Source of the DNA: Natrinema hispanicum
GTDB taxonomy: Archaea; Halobacteriota; Halobacteria; Halobacteriales; Natrialbaceae
Length of the DNA stretch: 64,000 nucleotides
Direction of reading: 5' to 3'
NCBI RefSeq assembly: GCF_004217335.1
Contig: NZ_SHMP01000003.1
Span: 806,001 to 870,000, forward strand
Numbering within the stretch: position 1 is the stretch's first letter; every line of letters starts with the position of its first letter. Under the pieces are notes generated by a model. The model did not search any database. It worked only from the letters and a program-made list of their open reading frames with translations, and was not told the origin of the DNA. The position numbers were made by a program, and so were the translations under genes. Of this stretch, positions 50,863-60,195 are shown one piece after another.

Positions 50863-52566
50863 CTACCAACGGCGTTCCGTCTGCATCATCCCTGGCGCTT
50901 GCACACGGCCGCCGAGGCGTCTAGTGACGTCCCGAAGCGACTGTGTCACCGCCGCTGGATGGGGCAATCCGAGGCGGTATCGAACCCGGTCCTGTCGCTT
51001 GAGCGGCTCGAACACCGCGGGTTCCTCGAGCTCCCAGATCTGCGCCCGGCCGCGCGCTCCGTGTCGGTCACAGATCGCGTTGGCTGCCCGGCGGCCGGCT
51101 TCGTTCGCCGACTCCATCGAGGCCAGATCCGAGTTCGTTCGCACGTAGTCGCTCGCGAGCGTGAGGTTCCTGACCTCGACATCGGCCGGCGGCCGGTTTC
51201 GCAGCGATCCGACGGTGTTGATCAACAGCGGCGAGTGGTTCTCAACGCGGTCGGTGCTGGTGTCACTGTCCGTTCGTTGCGTCGCTGCCCCATCGTCGGT
51301 CTCGACGACTGCCGGATCGAGAAACCAGTCGACGAGCATGTCGTCGGTCAGGCCCACCCCGGACGCATTGAGGTGGGCTTTCAGTTGCGCCCAGATCTCG
51401 TCGGCGATTTCCTCGCGCGTACACGCTCGAGCCGGTTTTTCGTATAGGATTCCCGGCGTGTCCCAGTCGGAGGCGATCACCGAGAGGACGCCCGCGACGT
51501 CGTCGGGGCCGTGTTCGTCGAGGTCGTAGCCGGTCCAGAACTCGCGCTGGGCGATCGAGGTCAGCGCCCACGGCGCGTCGGCGTAGACCTGATGGCCACG
51601 CGGCAGATCGACGGGCTCGGAGAGATAAAACTGGATGCCGCTCATCCAGGCCGTGTCCAGCCGTTCGATGCGCCCCAGTTCCGGCGCGAGCCGTTGCAGC
51701 GCTGGCGTGACGAACTTGGGGGCGACCTCGACCGGCACGGCCAGGACGTACTCGTCGTCGCTGACTGTGTCGCCGTCAGCCAGTACGACGCCGGTGACGT
51801 GGGTCCTATCGGACTCGAGTCGCTCGACGGGCGTGTTCAGCCGGCATTCGACGCCAAGCGACTCGAGATGACGGACCCAGGGATCGATCCAGGCATCGTT
51901 GGTCGGCGCGTTGAGGATGCGCTCGGTCGGCCGGGTCGGATCGAGCTGGCCGAACAGCAGTTGGAGGTAGATCGTGCCGATCGTCCGGGCGCTTCCGACC
52001 TGCGGCCGGAGGGCGACCAGCGCCTGGGTGGCGTAGGCGAGCCGATCGCGAAACGCCTGCGAGCGGTTCTCGGCGTCGATGAACTCCCACCAAGAGATGT
52101 CGTCGAGTTCGCCCTCGCGGCGGGCGTCGCAGGCGGTCAGCAGATACAGCAGCCGCTCGAGTAAGAAGCGAACGTCCCCACGGGGCAGGTCCTCGGCAAA
52201 GGCCGGGCGCAGTGCCTCGAGCCAGCCGCGGACCGTGTCGGGCGTGCGCGTTTCGGCGATCGTTCCCGGTCCGGCCGTATCCGCGATCAGGGTCGCCTCG
52301 GTCTCGACGAGGTTGTCCGCGACGGTGCCATCGCCGTCGGGGATCCGTTCCATCGTGTCGATGACGTGGCGGTAGAACGCTGGGAAGAACCGAAAACCGT
52401 GTTCGCCCTGCAGCGCGTCCGGTTCGTCGCTGATCGGTATCGACCGGGCCTTTCCGCCGAAGCGGTCGTTGGCCTCGAGGACGGTCACGTCGAACCCGCG
52501 CTCGGCGAGTTCGTGGGCCGCGGTCAGGCCGCCGACTCCGCCACCGATCACGGCAACGTCTGTCAT
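50863..52566 (-). CDS. FAD-dependent oxidoreductase (phytoene desaturase/HpnE-like)
   Basis: 567 residues. FAD-binding Rossmann motif VAVIGGGVGGLTAAHELAER at the N-terminus followed by VLEANDRFGGKARS, and a late region with VRNLTLASDYVRTNSDLASMESANEAGRRAA. This is the amine-oxidase/phytoene-desaturase superfamily, which includes hydroxysqualene dehydroxylase HpnE and carotenoid desaturases. Haloarchaea make bacterioruberin and squalene, so a lipid role is plausible. No crt/hpn neighbours are present, so the substrate stays open. Confidence 0.8.
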   Translation of the reverse strand: MTDVAVIGGGVGGLTAAHELAERGFDVTVLEANDRFGGKARSIPISDEPDALQGEHGFRFFPAFYRHVIDTMERIPDGDGTVADNLVETEATLIADTAGPGTIAETRTPDTVRGWLEALRPAFAEDLPRGDVRFLLERLLYLLTACDARREGELDDISWWEFIDAENRSQAFRDRLAYATQALVALRPQVGSARTIGTIYLQLLFGQLDPTRPTERILNAPTNDAWIDPWVRHLESLGVECRLNTPVERLESDRTHVTGVVLADGDTVSDDEYVLAVPVEVAPKFVTPALQRLAPELGRIERLDTAWMSGIQFYLSEPVDLPRGHQVYADAPWALTSIAQREFWTGYDLDEHGPDDVAGVLSVIASDWDTPGILYEKPARACTREEIADEIWAQLKAHLNASGVGLTDDMLVDWFLDPAVVETDDGAATQRTDSDTSTDRVENHSPLLINTVGSLRNRPPADVEVRNLTLASDYVRTNSDLASMESANEAGRRAANAICDRHGARGRAQIWELEEPAVFEPLKRQDRVRYRLGLPHPAAVTQSLRDVTRRLGGRVQAPGMMQTERRW

Positions 52567-52663
52567 TGCATTCCTCTGTGGTACCGATCTACATAACGGG
52601 CGTCCCTAACTACACGGTCCACCGCCCGTCACTATTGAGTACGCTGCCAACGAGGATTCGAGT

Positions 52664-53221
52664 ATGCGACTGTTCGTCAGCGTCGACCTCCCCGACGACT
52701 TCGCCGAGCCGGTCGCCGACCTGCAAGCCGAGTTCGCCGAGGCCAGCGGGCTCTCGTTTACCGACCCCGAGCAGGCCCACGTCACGATGAAGTTCCTCGG
52801 CGATGTCGATGAGGATCGCCTCGCGGATCTCGAGCGGGCACTCGAGGCAGCCGTCGACGACGCCGGTGTTGACCCCTTTACCGTTCGCTACGGCGGCCTG
52901 GGCGTCTTCCCGACCCTCGAGTACATCAGCGTCCTCTGGCTGGGTGTCGAACGAGGCGGCGAGCAACTCACCACGCTCCACGAATCGATCGAAGCCCGGA
53001 CGACCGACCTGGGATTCGACCCGGAAGACCACGACTTTACGCCCCACGTCACGCTCGCGCGGATGGAACACGCCGGCGGCAAGGAGCTGGTCCAAGAGCT
53101 CGTCGAGGAGCGCGATCCGACGATCGGCAAGACACGCGTCGCGGAACTGCGTCTGACCGAGAGTACGCTCACCGACGAGGGACCAGCCTACTCGACGGTC
53201 GCGTCGTTCCCCCTCGAGTAG
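52664..53221 (+). CDS. thpR: RNA 2',3'-cyclic phosphodiesterase ThpR
   Basis: 185 residues. 2H phosphoesterase with the two HxT motifs: QAHVTMKFLG (His39, Thr41) and TPHVTLARME (His128, Thr130). MRLFVSVDLPDDF at the start is typical of the LigT/ThpR group. It hydrolyses 2',3'-cyclic phosphate RNA ends or ligates tRNA halves in vitro. Divergent from the FAD oxidoreductase. Confidence 0.92.
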   Translation: MRLFVSVDLPDDFAEPVADLQAEFAEASGLSFTDPEQAHVTMKFLGDVDEDRLADLERALEAAVDDAGVDPFTVRYGGLGVFPTLEYISVLWLGVERGGEQLTTLHESIEARTTDLGFDPEDHDFTPHVTLARMEHAGGKELVQELVEERDPTIGKTRVAELRLTESTLTDEGPAYSTVASFPLE

Positions 53222-53353
53222 CTGCCGTCGTCCGACCAGCTCCTTTCCGCCGACTGGTCCCTGAACGCTCACTGTAGCCCGTCTATACGGAATATAATCA
53301 CGAAATACAGAACGAGGAATAATGATCCGGTGTCATGTATCGGCGGTGTGACG

Positions 53354-54325
53354 ATGGCACCCGGCTCCGACGAGTCCTCGTCGAACTCACGCAGCTGGTG
53401 GCACGTCTCACGCCGTGAAGCGCTCCGCGATATCTGCGCCGCCGTCGGCGGCGCAGCCCTCGTCTCGCCGGTCGGTGCGTCGGAGACGACCGCCGTCGAC
53501 CACGGCGGCGACGCAGCCGTTCGCGTTCGGGTCCACCCCGGTGCCGTACCGCTCCAGGCGCGATTGGGAGACGGGCTCGATGCATTGCGTCGCAACTGGC
53601 CGGCACCGTTCCGTGACGCGCTGGCGGCCATCGAGGCCGCGTTCGATCAGGTGCTCGCATACGCCCGCGAGCAATCCCGGCTCGAGTCCCTCGAGATCGC
53701 CGTCGAGCGCGGGCGTCCGGTTCGGTTTCCGCCGTCCATGCGGTCGCTGTCCCCCAACGCCGTGCTCCCGTCGCTCGAGAGCCTCCTCGACCGATTCCGC
53801 GAGCGATTGCGGACTCACGATGTACTCGCCGGCGACACCTGCCACGTGCTGTTACACTGGTCACCGCTGAACTATCGGGTCGGCTACGGCGGCACGCTGT
53901 CGCCGAACTCGCTGGTTGGGGCAGGCGATGACGGTGACGCACAGACAGTCGTGAACGTCGGCGCGACGGAACGCTGGGACTCGCGAGCCGTGACGCAGAA
54001 CATGGCGATCCACGAGACAGTCCACACCTTCCTCTCAGAGCCGATCGTCGAGGAGGTCGTCGGGACACGCTGTGAGCACGCCCTCGGAACGGCAATCCGG
54101 ACGGCCCCGACCACGCTCGAGATCTCACCGATCGCGACCGCCTACGCCGGTCCGGACCGGATCGGTGCTGGCACTCGCTTTCAGGGCACCGGCTGTTACG
54201 ATCACGACCGGTTCTCTCGCCATGACGGGACCGACGGTATCGACACCTGGACGTACACGACCGCCCTCAGCGACGCCACCTGTGAGGCCATCACCCGCAC
54301 CCTCGAGCGCCGCTTCGAGGCCTGA
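53354..54325 (+). CDS. Exported HExxH protein of unknown function
   Basis: 323 residues. A Tat-like signal (SRREALRDICAAVGGAALV, twin Arg at about 20-21) directs export. Near residue 220 is the zinc-protease-type motif NMAIHETVHTF (His220, Glu221, His224), and a WDSRAVTQ block precedes it. The third ligand is not certain. Cys residues (TCHVLL, TRCEHALG, GCYDHD, ATCEA) may form disulfides outside the cell. A GTG at 53330 or 53348 could also start it. I do not recognise a family; a secreted metallohydrolase is inference. Confidence 0.7.
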   Translation: MAPGSDESSSNSRSWWHVSRREALRDICAAVGGAALVSPVGASETTAVDHGGDAAVRVRVHPGAVPLQARLGDGLDALRRNWPAPFRDALAAIEAAFDQVLAYAREQSRLESLEIAVERGRPVRFPPSMRSLSPNAVLPSLESLLDRFRERLRTHDVLAGDTCHVLLHWSPLNYRVGYGGTLSPNSLVGAGDDGDAQTVVNVGATERWDSRAVTQNMAIHETVHTFLSEPIVEEVVGTRCEHALGTAIRTAPTTLEISPIATAYAGPDRIGAGTRFQGTGCYDHDRFSRHDGTDGIDTWTYTTALSDATCEAITRTLERRFEA

Positions 54326-54441
54326 TACCCCGCATGGCGTTCGGGCGTCTCGTGTCGACGAGGACGCCGAGACGACCGTGATCACTCGTCGCTCATCGCC
54401 GTCGTGAGCGACTGGCGGGGTGCCCTGCGAGATGGACAAGA

Positions 54442-54448
54442 TTTTAAG
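54442..54448 (+). promoter_or_regulatory. TATA-like box of the eL39 operon
   Basis: TTTTAAG is centred 29 bp before the eL39 ATG at 54474, predicting a leaderless transcript for eL39-eL31-aIF6. Confidence 0.5.
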
Positions 54449-54473
54449 CCAGCATGGGCTACGTCCGGCCACT

Positions 54474-54626
54474 ATGGGTAAAAAATCGAAGGGCAAGAAG
54501 AAGCGGCTTGCCAAACTCGAGAACCAGAACAGCCGGGTGCCGGCCTGGGTCATGATGAAGACAGACATGGACGTCCAGCGCAACCCGAAGCGACGCCACT
54601 GGCGGCGAAACGACACTGACGAATAA
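54474..54626 (+). CDS. rpl39e: Ribosomal protein eL39
   Basis: 50 residues. [21 protein letters not shown] followed by [10 protein letters not shown] and [15 protein letters not shown] is the characteristic eL39 sequence: very basic, binding 23S rRNA near the exit tunnel. First gene of the eL39-eL31-aIF6 unit; eL31 starts 2 nt after its stop. Confidence 0.97.
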   Translation: MGKKSKGKKKRLAKLENQNSRVPAWVMMKTDMDVQRNPKRRHWRRNDTDE

Positions 54627-54628
54627 CG

Positions 54629-54907
54629 ATGAGTGCAAGTGATTTCGAGGAACGCGTCGTAACCGTTCCACTGCGTGACGTCAAGAAGGGAGCCAACCAC
54701 GCGGCCGCCGACTACGCGATGCGGCTGGTCCGTGAACACCTCGCGAAACACTTCGCGGTCGACGAGGACGTCATTCGACTGGACCCCTCGATCAACGAGG
54801 CAGTCTGGGAGAACGGCCGCTCCAACCCGCCACGAAAGCTGCGCGTCCGCGCAGCCCGCTTCGACGAAGAGGGTGAAACCGTCGTCGAAGCCGAGGTCGC
54901 CGACTAA
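54629..54907 (+). CDS. rpl31e: Ribosomal protein eL31
   Basis: 92 residues. [33 protein letters not shown] and [22 protein letters not shown] are hallmarks of eL31, a large-subunit protein at the exit tunnel rim. Tightly spaced between eL39 and aIF6, consistent with one operon. Confidence 0.97.
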   Translation: MSASDFEERVVTVPLRDVKKGANHAAADYAMRLVREHLAKHFAVDEDVIRLDPSINEAVWENGRSNPPRKLRVRAARFDEEGETVVEAEVAD

Positions 54908-54909
54908 AC

Positions 54910-55575
54910 TTGCAACGCCTCGCCTTCGCCGGGTCGGCCTACGTCGGCGTCTTCGCCCGCGCGACCGACTCGTGCGTGCTCGTTCGCCCCGACGTCGACG
55001 ACGACGTCATCGCCGACCTGACAGACGAACTCGAGGTGTCAGCAGTGCCGACGACCGTCGGCGGCTCCTCGACGGTCGGCGCGCTAGCGACGGGTAACGA
55101 AAACGGCCTGCTCGTCAGTTCCCGCGTCCTCGAGTACGAACGCGAGACGATCGAGGAGGCAGTCGACGTGCCCGTCGCCGAACTGCCGGGGACAATCAAC
55201 GCTGCCGGAAACGTCGTCCTCGCGAACGACTATGGGGCCTACGTCCATCCGGACCTGCCCCGCGAGGCGGTCCAGATCGTCACGGACACACTCGACGTGC
55301 CCGTCGAACGCGGCGACCTCGCCGGCGTCCGCACCGTCGGTACCGCCGCCGTCGCGAACAACACCGGCGTGCTCTGTCATCCGAAAGCCACCGACGCGGA
55401 ACTCGACGCGCTCGAGGACGCCCTCGACGTGCGAGCCGACGTCGGCACGGTCAACTACGGCGCGCCGCTGGTCGGCTCCGGCCTGCTCGCCAACGATGCC
55501 GGCTATGTCGTCGGCGAGGACACGACCGGACCCGAACTGGGCCGGATCGAAGACGCGCTGGGCTATCTCGACTGA
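54910..55575 (+). CDS. eif6: Translation initiation factor aIF6
   Basis: 221 residues from a TTG start placed 2 nt after the eL31 stop. Pseudo-fivefold repeats of the IF6 fold are visible as [39 protein letters not shown] and [20 protein letters not shown]. aIF6 binds the large subunit and prevents premature joining with the small one. Most family members start near this position (here [20 protein letters not shown]). The TTG is likely correct because no ATG fits. Confidence 0.95.
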   Translation: MQRLAFAGSAYVGVFARATDSCVLVRPDVDDDVIADLTDELEVSAVPTTVGGSSTVGALATGNENGLLVSSRVLEYERETIEEAVDVPVAELPGTINAAGNVVLANDYGAYVHPDLPREAVQIVTDTLDVPVERGDLAGVRTVGTAAVANNTGVLCHPKATDAELDALEDALDVRADVGTVNYGAPLVGSGLLANDAGYVVGEDTTGPELGRIEDALGYLD

Positions 55576-55627
55576 ACTGAACCGATCGGTTCTGGACTCG
55601 AGTACTGTCTCGGCCGCCGTCGTTCTG

Positions 55628-55939
55628 TTACTGGCGTTCGAACCGGTGTAACACGACCTCGCTGTCGTCGTCCCACTCGAAGTTCTCGTGGGCGCGCTCG
55701 AGGACGTGCTTGTACGCCTCGAGGTCGTCCATCCCTTCGGCCTGTGCGTCTTCGTCGGTCAGATCGCCGAGCGTGCGCTCGCGGACGTCGGTCACTTCGA
55801 AGGTCGTTCCGTCGATCGTGAACGTATCACCTTCGTCGGCGTACTGGTTCCCGCGGTGGATCTGTGTCACGTCGCCCTCGAGGGCCTGTGTTTGCATTCG
55901 CTCGTTTGGCAACAACTCGCTGGGCTCGCGTTCACTCAT
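55628..55939 (-). CDS. ASCH-domain protein
   Basis: 103 residues starting MSEREPSELLPNERMQTQAL. Has the ASCH-like core VTQIHRGNQYADEGDTFTIDG, FEVTDVRERTLGDLTDED and C-terminal SEVVLHRFE. ASCH domains bind RNA, and some act on nucleosides. It lies inside a translation gene cluster but on the opposite strand. RNA binding is family inference. Confidence 0.8.
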   Translation of the reverse strand: MSEREPSELLPNERMQTQALEGDVTQIHRGNQYADEGDTFTIDGTTFEVTDVRERTLGDLTDEDAQAEGMDDLEAYKHVLERAHENFEWDDDSEVVLHRFERQ

Positions 55940-56067
55940 GGCTTCGGATTCGGGCCGATGCGGTAAAATCGTTGACCCTCCATTGGTTGTCGGTCCTCGT
56001 TCGTGTTAGGTCCGAACGGCCGAACCGGAAGGGAAGATTCTTCCGACTGCCTGCCGGAAGGATAGCT

Positions 56068-56244
56068 ATGAGTCAATTTACGGTCAGTGGTCGGTTCAAG
56101 AGCCGCGACGGCTACGCGCCGTTCGAGACGAGCATCGAGGCCGAAAACGAGAACGTCGCCCGCGAACACACGCTCTCCCAGCTCGGGAGCCAGCACGGAC
56201 TCAAGCGAACCGAAATCAAACTCGACGAGGTATCCGAACAATGA
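56068..56244 (+). CDS. rpl20e: Ribosomal protein eL20 (LX)
   Basis: 58 residues, starting MSQFTVSGRFKSRDGYAPFE and containing VAREHTLSQLGSQHGLKRTEI. This matches archaeal LX/eL20 (L18a). Small for a ribosomal protein but of the usual length for this family. The stop overlaps the prefoldin alpha start (ATGA), so eL20-pfdA-ftsY form one unit. Confidence 0.95.
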   Translation: MSQFTVSGRFKSRDGYAPFETSIEAENENVAREHTLSQLGSQHGLKRTEIKLDEVSEQ

Positions 56245-56690
56245 GCCAACAGCAACTTCAGCAGCTCTCCCAGCAGCTTCAGGAACTCGAAGAACAGATC
56301 GAAAGCCTCCAGACGAACGTCGAGGCAATCCAGCAGGAAAAAACCGAGGTCGACGAGGCCATCGACGCCGTCGAGACGCTCGAGACCGGCTCGACCGTCC
56401 AGATGCCGCTTGGCGGCGGTGCGTACCTCCGTACGACCATCGAGAACATCGACGAAGTGATCGTCGAGCTCGGCGCTGACTACGCCGCGGAGTTCGAGGA
56501 AGCCGACGCCGTCGACGCCCTCGAGAACAAGAAAGAGCGCCTTGATGAGCAGATCGACGAGCTCAACGAGGAGATCGCCGAACTCGAGACCGAGAGCAGC
56601 GAACTCGAACAGCAGGCCCAGCAGCTCCAGCAGCAGGCGATGCAACAGCAGATGCAGCAGATGGGACAGGGCCAGGGCCCCGACGAGTAA
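56241..56690 (+). CDS. pfdA: Prefoldin subunit alpha
   Basis: 149 residues, two long coiled coils (LQQLSQQLQELEEQIESLQT and LDEQIDELNEEIAELETESS) around a beta hairpin (VQMPLGGGAYLRTTIENID), then a Gln-rich tail. Prefoldin captures unfolded proteins and passes them to the thermosome. Gene order eL20-pfdA-ftsY is conserved in archaea. Confidence 0.97.
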   Translation: MSQQQLQQLSQQLQELEEQIESLQTNVEAIQQEKTEVDEAIDAVETLETGSTVQMPLGGGAYLRTTIENIDEVIVELGADYAAEFEEADAVDALENKKERLDEQIDELNEEIAELETESSELEQQAQQLQQQAMQQQMQQMGQGQGPDE

Positions 56691-56714
56691 CGCGGCGGTC
56701 CCCACTCGATACCT

Positions 56715-58271
56715 ATGTTCGATAACCTGAAAGAGAAGCTCGGAAGCTTCCGCGACAGCGCTGAAGAAGCCGCTGAAGAGAACGTCGAGGACGTCGACGA
56801 GGCCGACCTCGAGGAAGACGAACTCGAGCCCGTCGAATCGGAGGCGGAGCCCGACGCTGCGGAAGCCACCGATACTACCCCCGACCCGGGGGCCGATGAG
56901 CCGGCTGTCCCGGCGACAGCCACGGCCGAGACGGGGACGGAACCGGAACCAGAGCCGACCGAGTCCGCATCTGGGGATGCGGCTGGGTCTGCCGGCGATG
57001 AGTCGGCGACTGATTCCGCTCCCGACCGTCTCGAGGCCGACGACGCCGCTTCGGTTTCGGAGACGGCTGGTGACGAGCCCGCAGAGACGGCGACGTCCGA
57101 CGAGGAACCGGCGGACGAGGGCGACGACGACAGCGGTGGCGGGCTCGGGATCGGTGCCAAGGCACGATCGCTCTTCGGCGGCTCCAGCGGCGACGCTGAC
57201 GACGAGACCGACGAGGAGTCGGATTCGGACGCGGACGTGGAGACGCCCGACGAGGAAGAGCCAGCACCGTCGCCTGTGGACCCGGTCGAGACGAGCGATG
57301 CTCGGGAGTCGACGGGCGATACAGACGAGGCGACCGCCGACACCGACGCCGATGCTGACGCCGACACCGACGCTAACGGCGGAACCGGCTTCGGCGCGAA
57401 GGCCAAATCCCTTGTCAAAGGGAAGTTCGTTATCGAGGAGGAGGATCTCGAGGGGCCCTTGCACGAACTCGAGCTGGCGTTGCTCTCGAGCGACGTGGAG
57501 ATGGGCGTCGCCGAGGAGATCCTCGACAACATCCGCGACGAGCTGGTCGGCGAGACACGGACGTTTACGACCTCGACCGGCGAGGTCGTCGAGGACGCCT
57601 TACACGATGCGATCTACGACGTGATCAGCGTCGGACAGTTCGATTTCAACGAGCGGATCGCCATCGAGGACAAGCCCGTGACGATCGTCTTCACCGGCGT
57701 CAACGGCGTCGGCAAGACGACGACGATCGCCAAGCTGAGTCGCTACTTCGAGGAACGCGGGTACTCGACGGTGATGGCCAACGGCGACACCTACCGCGCC
57801 GGGGCCAACGAACAGATTCAGGAACACGCCGATGCGCTGGAAACGAAGTGTATCAGCCACGAACAGGGTGGCGACCCCGCGGCGGTGCTGTACGACGCCG
57901 TCGAGTACGCCGAGGCCAACGAGATCGATATCGTCCTCGGTGATACGGCTGGTCGACTCCACACTGACGAAGGGCTGATGGACCAACTCGAGAAGATCGA
58001 CCGCGTCGTCGGCCCGGATATGACGCTGTTCGTCGACGAGGCCGTCGCCGGACAGGACGCGGTCAACCGCGCCCGCGAGTTCAACGACGCCGCCGAGATC
58101 GACGGGGCAATCCTGACGAAAGCGGACGCCGATTCCAACGGCGGGGCAGCGATTTCGATCGCACACGTCACTGGGAAGCCGATTCTGTTCCTCGGCGTCG
58201 GGCAGGGCTACGACGACCTCGAACGGTTCGACCCCGAACAGATGGTCGACCGGCTTCTGGGCGAGGAGTAG
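56715..58271 (+). CDS. ftsY: Signal recognition particle receptor FtsY
   Basis: 518 residues. C-terminal NG domain (about 240-518): P-loop VFTGVNGVGKTTTIAKL, DTYRAGANEQI, DTAGRLHTDEGLM and TKADADSNGGAAIS. It docks SRP-ribosome complexes at the membrane. The N-terminal ~235 residues are an acidic, Asp/Glu/Thr/Ala-rich extension, much longer than in non-halophiles. It holds two similar basic motifs, GIGAKARSLFGG (145-156) and GFGAKAKSLVKG (226-237), in an otherwise acidic stretch. Last gene of the unit. Confidence 0.96.
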   Translation: MFDNLKEKLGSFRDSAEEAAEENVEDVDEADLEEDELEPVESEAEPDAAEATDTTPDPGADEPAVPATATAETGTEPEPEPTESASGDAAGSAGDESATDSAPDRLEADDAASVSETAGDEPAETATSDEEPADEGDDDSGGGLGIGAKARSLFGGSSGDADDETDEESDSDADVETPDEEEPAPSPVDPVETSDARESTGDTDEATADTDADADADTDANGGTGFGAKAKSLVKGKFVIEEEDLEGPLHELELALLSSDVEMGVAEEILDNIRDELVGETRTFTTSTGEVVEDALHDAIYDVISVGQFDFNERIAIEDKPVTIVFTGVNGVGKTTTIAKLSRYFEERGYSTVMANGDTYRAGANEQIQEHADALETKCISHEQGGDPAAVLYDAVEYAEANEIDIVLGDTAGRLHTDEGLMDQLEKIDRVVGPDMTLFVDEAVAGQDAVNRAREFNDAAEIDGAILTKADADSNGGAAISIAHVTGKPILFLGVGQGYDDLERFDPEQMVDRLLGEE

Positions 58272-58351
58272 GCCTCCGCCCGGCGATCGCCGTTCGTATC
58301 AATTGACGACCATTTCAGAAGACACTTATTATCTGTCAGAAACGTCTACGT

Positions 58352-58978
58352 ATGAGCCGCCCTCCCTCCAGGCGTACCCTCCTCGCGTCAGTGACGGCCA
58401 CGGTGGCGGTTACGACGGGCGGTTTCGAGCGCGGGTCGAACGCCACGGAGACACCGTCACTCGAGTCTGGAACCGTGTCCCCCGACTGGTATGAGTGCAA
58501 CTCGGTTGTGCGTCCCGAGCCTCCTGTCTCGACCGACGACGATGCACTCGCGCCCAAACCGTATCCGGCACCGCCGTCGGCGCTCAGTCCCGCCGCAGTT
58601 CGCGACCGATCGACCGACTCGTCACTGAGAGACGAGACGGTCGCGTACGTCACCGAGTTCGAGCGTGCGTATCGGCAGAACGAATTTCTCGCCCGGTATG
58701 GCGCGACAACACGAACGTTCGAACTCCGACGGACGGGCTATCGAACGCGGACGCTCGGCTCATCGTCGAACCCGGCGATCATGGTGGCGATCCGCTACGA
58801 TCTCCGGTTGGGGTCCCAGCAGTCAGCCACCGACCCACGCGACCAGTGGGACGTCCACACCGTCTACTACGTCGACGAGCACATCGTTCTCCGGGCACGA
58901 TACCACGGCGTCGCTGGTGACCTGTCGTTCGAACCCGATCCGCGAACGCACGGCGAACTCGTCGCCTGTTTCGGCTGA
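58352..58978 (+). CDS. Exported hypothetical protein
   Basis: 208 residues. N-terminal signal with RR (SRRTLLASVTATVAVTTGG) is Tat-like. The mature part has one Cys pair candidate (YECNS and LVACFG at the C-terminus) and a beta-rich second half (PAIMVAIRYDLRLGSQQS; WDVHTVYYVDEHIVLRARYH). TATA-like CTTATTATC at 58325-58333 is about 23 bp upstream, fitting a leaderless start. Family not recognised. Confidence 0.65.
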   Translation: MSRPPSRRTLLASVTATVAVTTGGFERGSNATETPSLESGTVSPDWYECNSVVRPEPPVSTDDDALAPKPYPAPPSALSPAAVRDRSTDSSLRDETVAYVTEFERAYRQNEFLARYGATTRTFELRRTGYRTRTLGSSSNPAIMVAIRYDLRLGSQQSATDPRDQWDVHTVYYVDEHIVLRARYHGVAGDLSFEPDPRTHGELVACFG

Positions 58979-58992
58979 CAACGCTGACTCGG

Positions 58993-59952
58993 TCAGATAA
59001 CGACGCCGGATTGCAGGATCGCAATGAGGAGTGTCAGCGCCGGGATCGAAAGCAGGGTCGTGAGAAATACACACGTCGAGACGTATTCGGAGACGAGTAC
59101 CCCATCGGTGCGGGTGCTGCCTGCGAACTCGATGACGAGGATCAGCGGTGTCACGGCCGCGGGCATTGCGGTCTCGAGGACGAACACGCGCGCGACGGTC
59201 GGTTGCTCAAAGCCAAGCACAAGCGCGATTCCAAGGCCGACGATGGGTGCGACGCCCATCTTGAGCGCCGTCGCGGGCCAGGCTCGCGAGACCGCTGCGG
59301 CGGTATCGGTGCGTGCGAGCTGGATGCCCAGAATGAGCAACATGAGTGGAATCGCGGCGTCGCCGACAAGTTGGAGCGTCTCCATCGTTGCCGTCTCCTC
59401 GGGCGGGACCAGATTCAGTGCCCGCGCGAGCAGCGCCGCGCCGACGGCGTAGACCAGCGGAATGTAGAACACTCGACGGACGCCCGCAAGCCCGGCCGAC
59501 CCGCTACTCCGGGAGGCGAGGTAGACGCCGACGGTGTACATCAACACCGACTGGACCGAGAGAAAGAGGACGGCCGTCCCGCGTCCGAGGTCGCCGAACG
59601 CGAAATCGGAGACGGGAATGCCGAGGTTCCCCGAGTTACAGAAGATCGCGACCAGTACCAGTGCGCTCAGTGCCGGCTCTTCCTCGCCGACGGCGCGCCC
59701 GACGAGTTCGGCGATCCCCCACATCACCGCGGTGAACGCGACGATGCCGATCGTAACCCGCAGGAGCGTCGCCGCCTCGAGTTGCGTGGTGGCGAGGCTG
59801 TGAAAGACCAGCGCGGGTGCCAGTACGTAGACGACAGCCGTGTTCAGCGGCTCCGGATCGATCTCCTTGACGGTTGCGAGTACGTAGCCGACACCCGCAA
59901 TGGCGATGATCGGCCCGATTGCAGAGCCGAAGATACCGACCAGATCAGCCAT
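58993..59952 (-). CDS. AEC-family permease (auxin-efflux-carrier-like)
   Basis: 319 residues with ten membrane helices in two halves. Family-typical features: IIAIAGVGYVLATVKEIDPEPLN, PALVFHSLATTQLEAATL, FCNSGNLGIPVSDFAFGD and LETAMPAAVTPLILVIEFAGS. AEC proteins export malate, citrate or other small anions or amino-acid derivatives. ATG at 59952 matches the family start; a start 21 nt upstream is less likely. Confidence 0.9.
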   Translation of the reverse strand: MADLVGIFGSAIGPIIAIAGVGYVLATVKEIDPEPLNTAVVYVLAPALVFHSLATTQLEAATLLRVTIGIVAFTAVMWGIAELVGRAVGEEEPALSALVLVAIFCNSGNLGIPVSDFAFGDLGRGTAVLFLSVQSVLMYTVGVYLASRSSGSAGLAGVRRVFYIPLVYAVGAALLARALNLVPPEETATMETLQLVGDAAIPLMLLILGIQLARTDTAAAVSRAWPATALKMGVAPIVGLGIALVLGFEQPTVARVFVLETAMPAAVTPLILVIEFAGSTRTDGVLVSEYVSTCVFLTTLLSIPALTLLIAILQSGVVI

Positions 59953-60169
59953 CGATCGAGGTCCGGCAGTCACGTCGTGACGTTCGATTGCGGAGACTTA
60001 TCGGCCGTGAGACGATCGCACTTTGCATGACGGAGCGATATACTGGTTGCGGCCGATATGGGGGTTCCGATCGCGTTTTCGTCTCGATGCACCGTCCCGT
60101 CCGTTCTTCTGACAGTGCGGCTCTATCGAATCCGATTTGATCACCATGCATTGGACGGGGATTGGGCTA

Positions 60170-60175
60170 TTTATA
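60170..60175 (+). promoter_or_regulatory. TATA box of the blue-copper gene
   Basis: TTTATA is centred about 24 bp before the ATG at 60196, consistent with a leaderless mRNA and excluding upstream in-frame starts. Confidence 0.5.
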
Positions 60176-60195
60176 CTGACGTTGAGCGTCGTACG

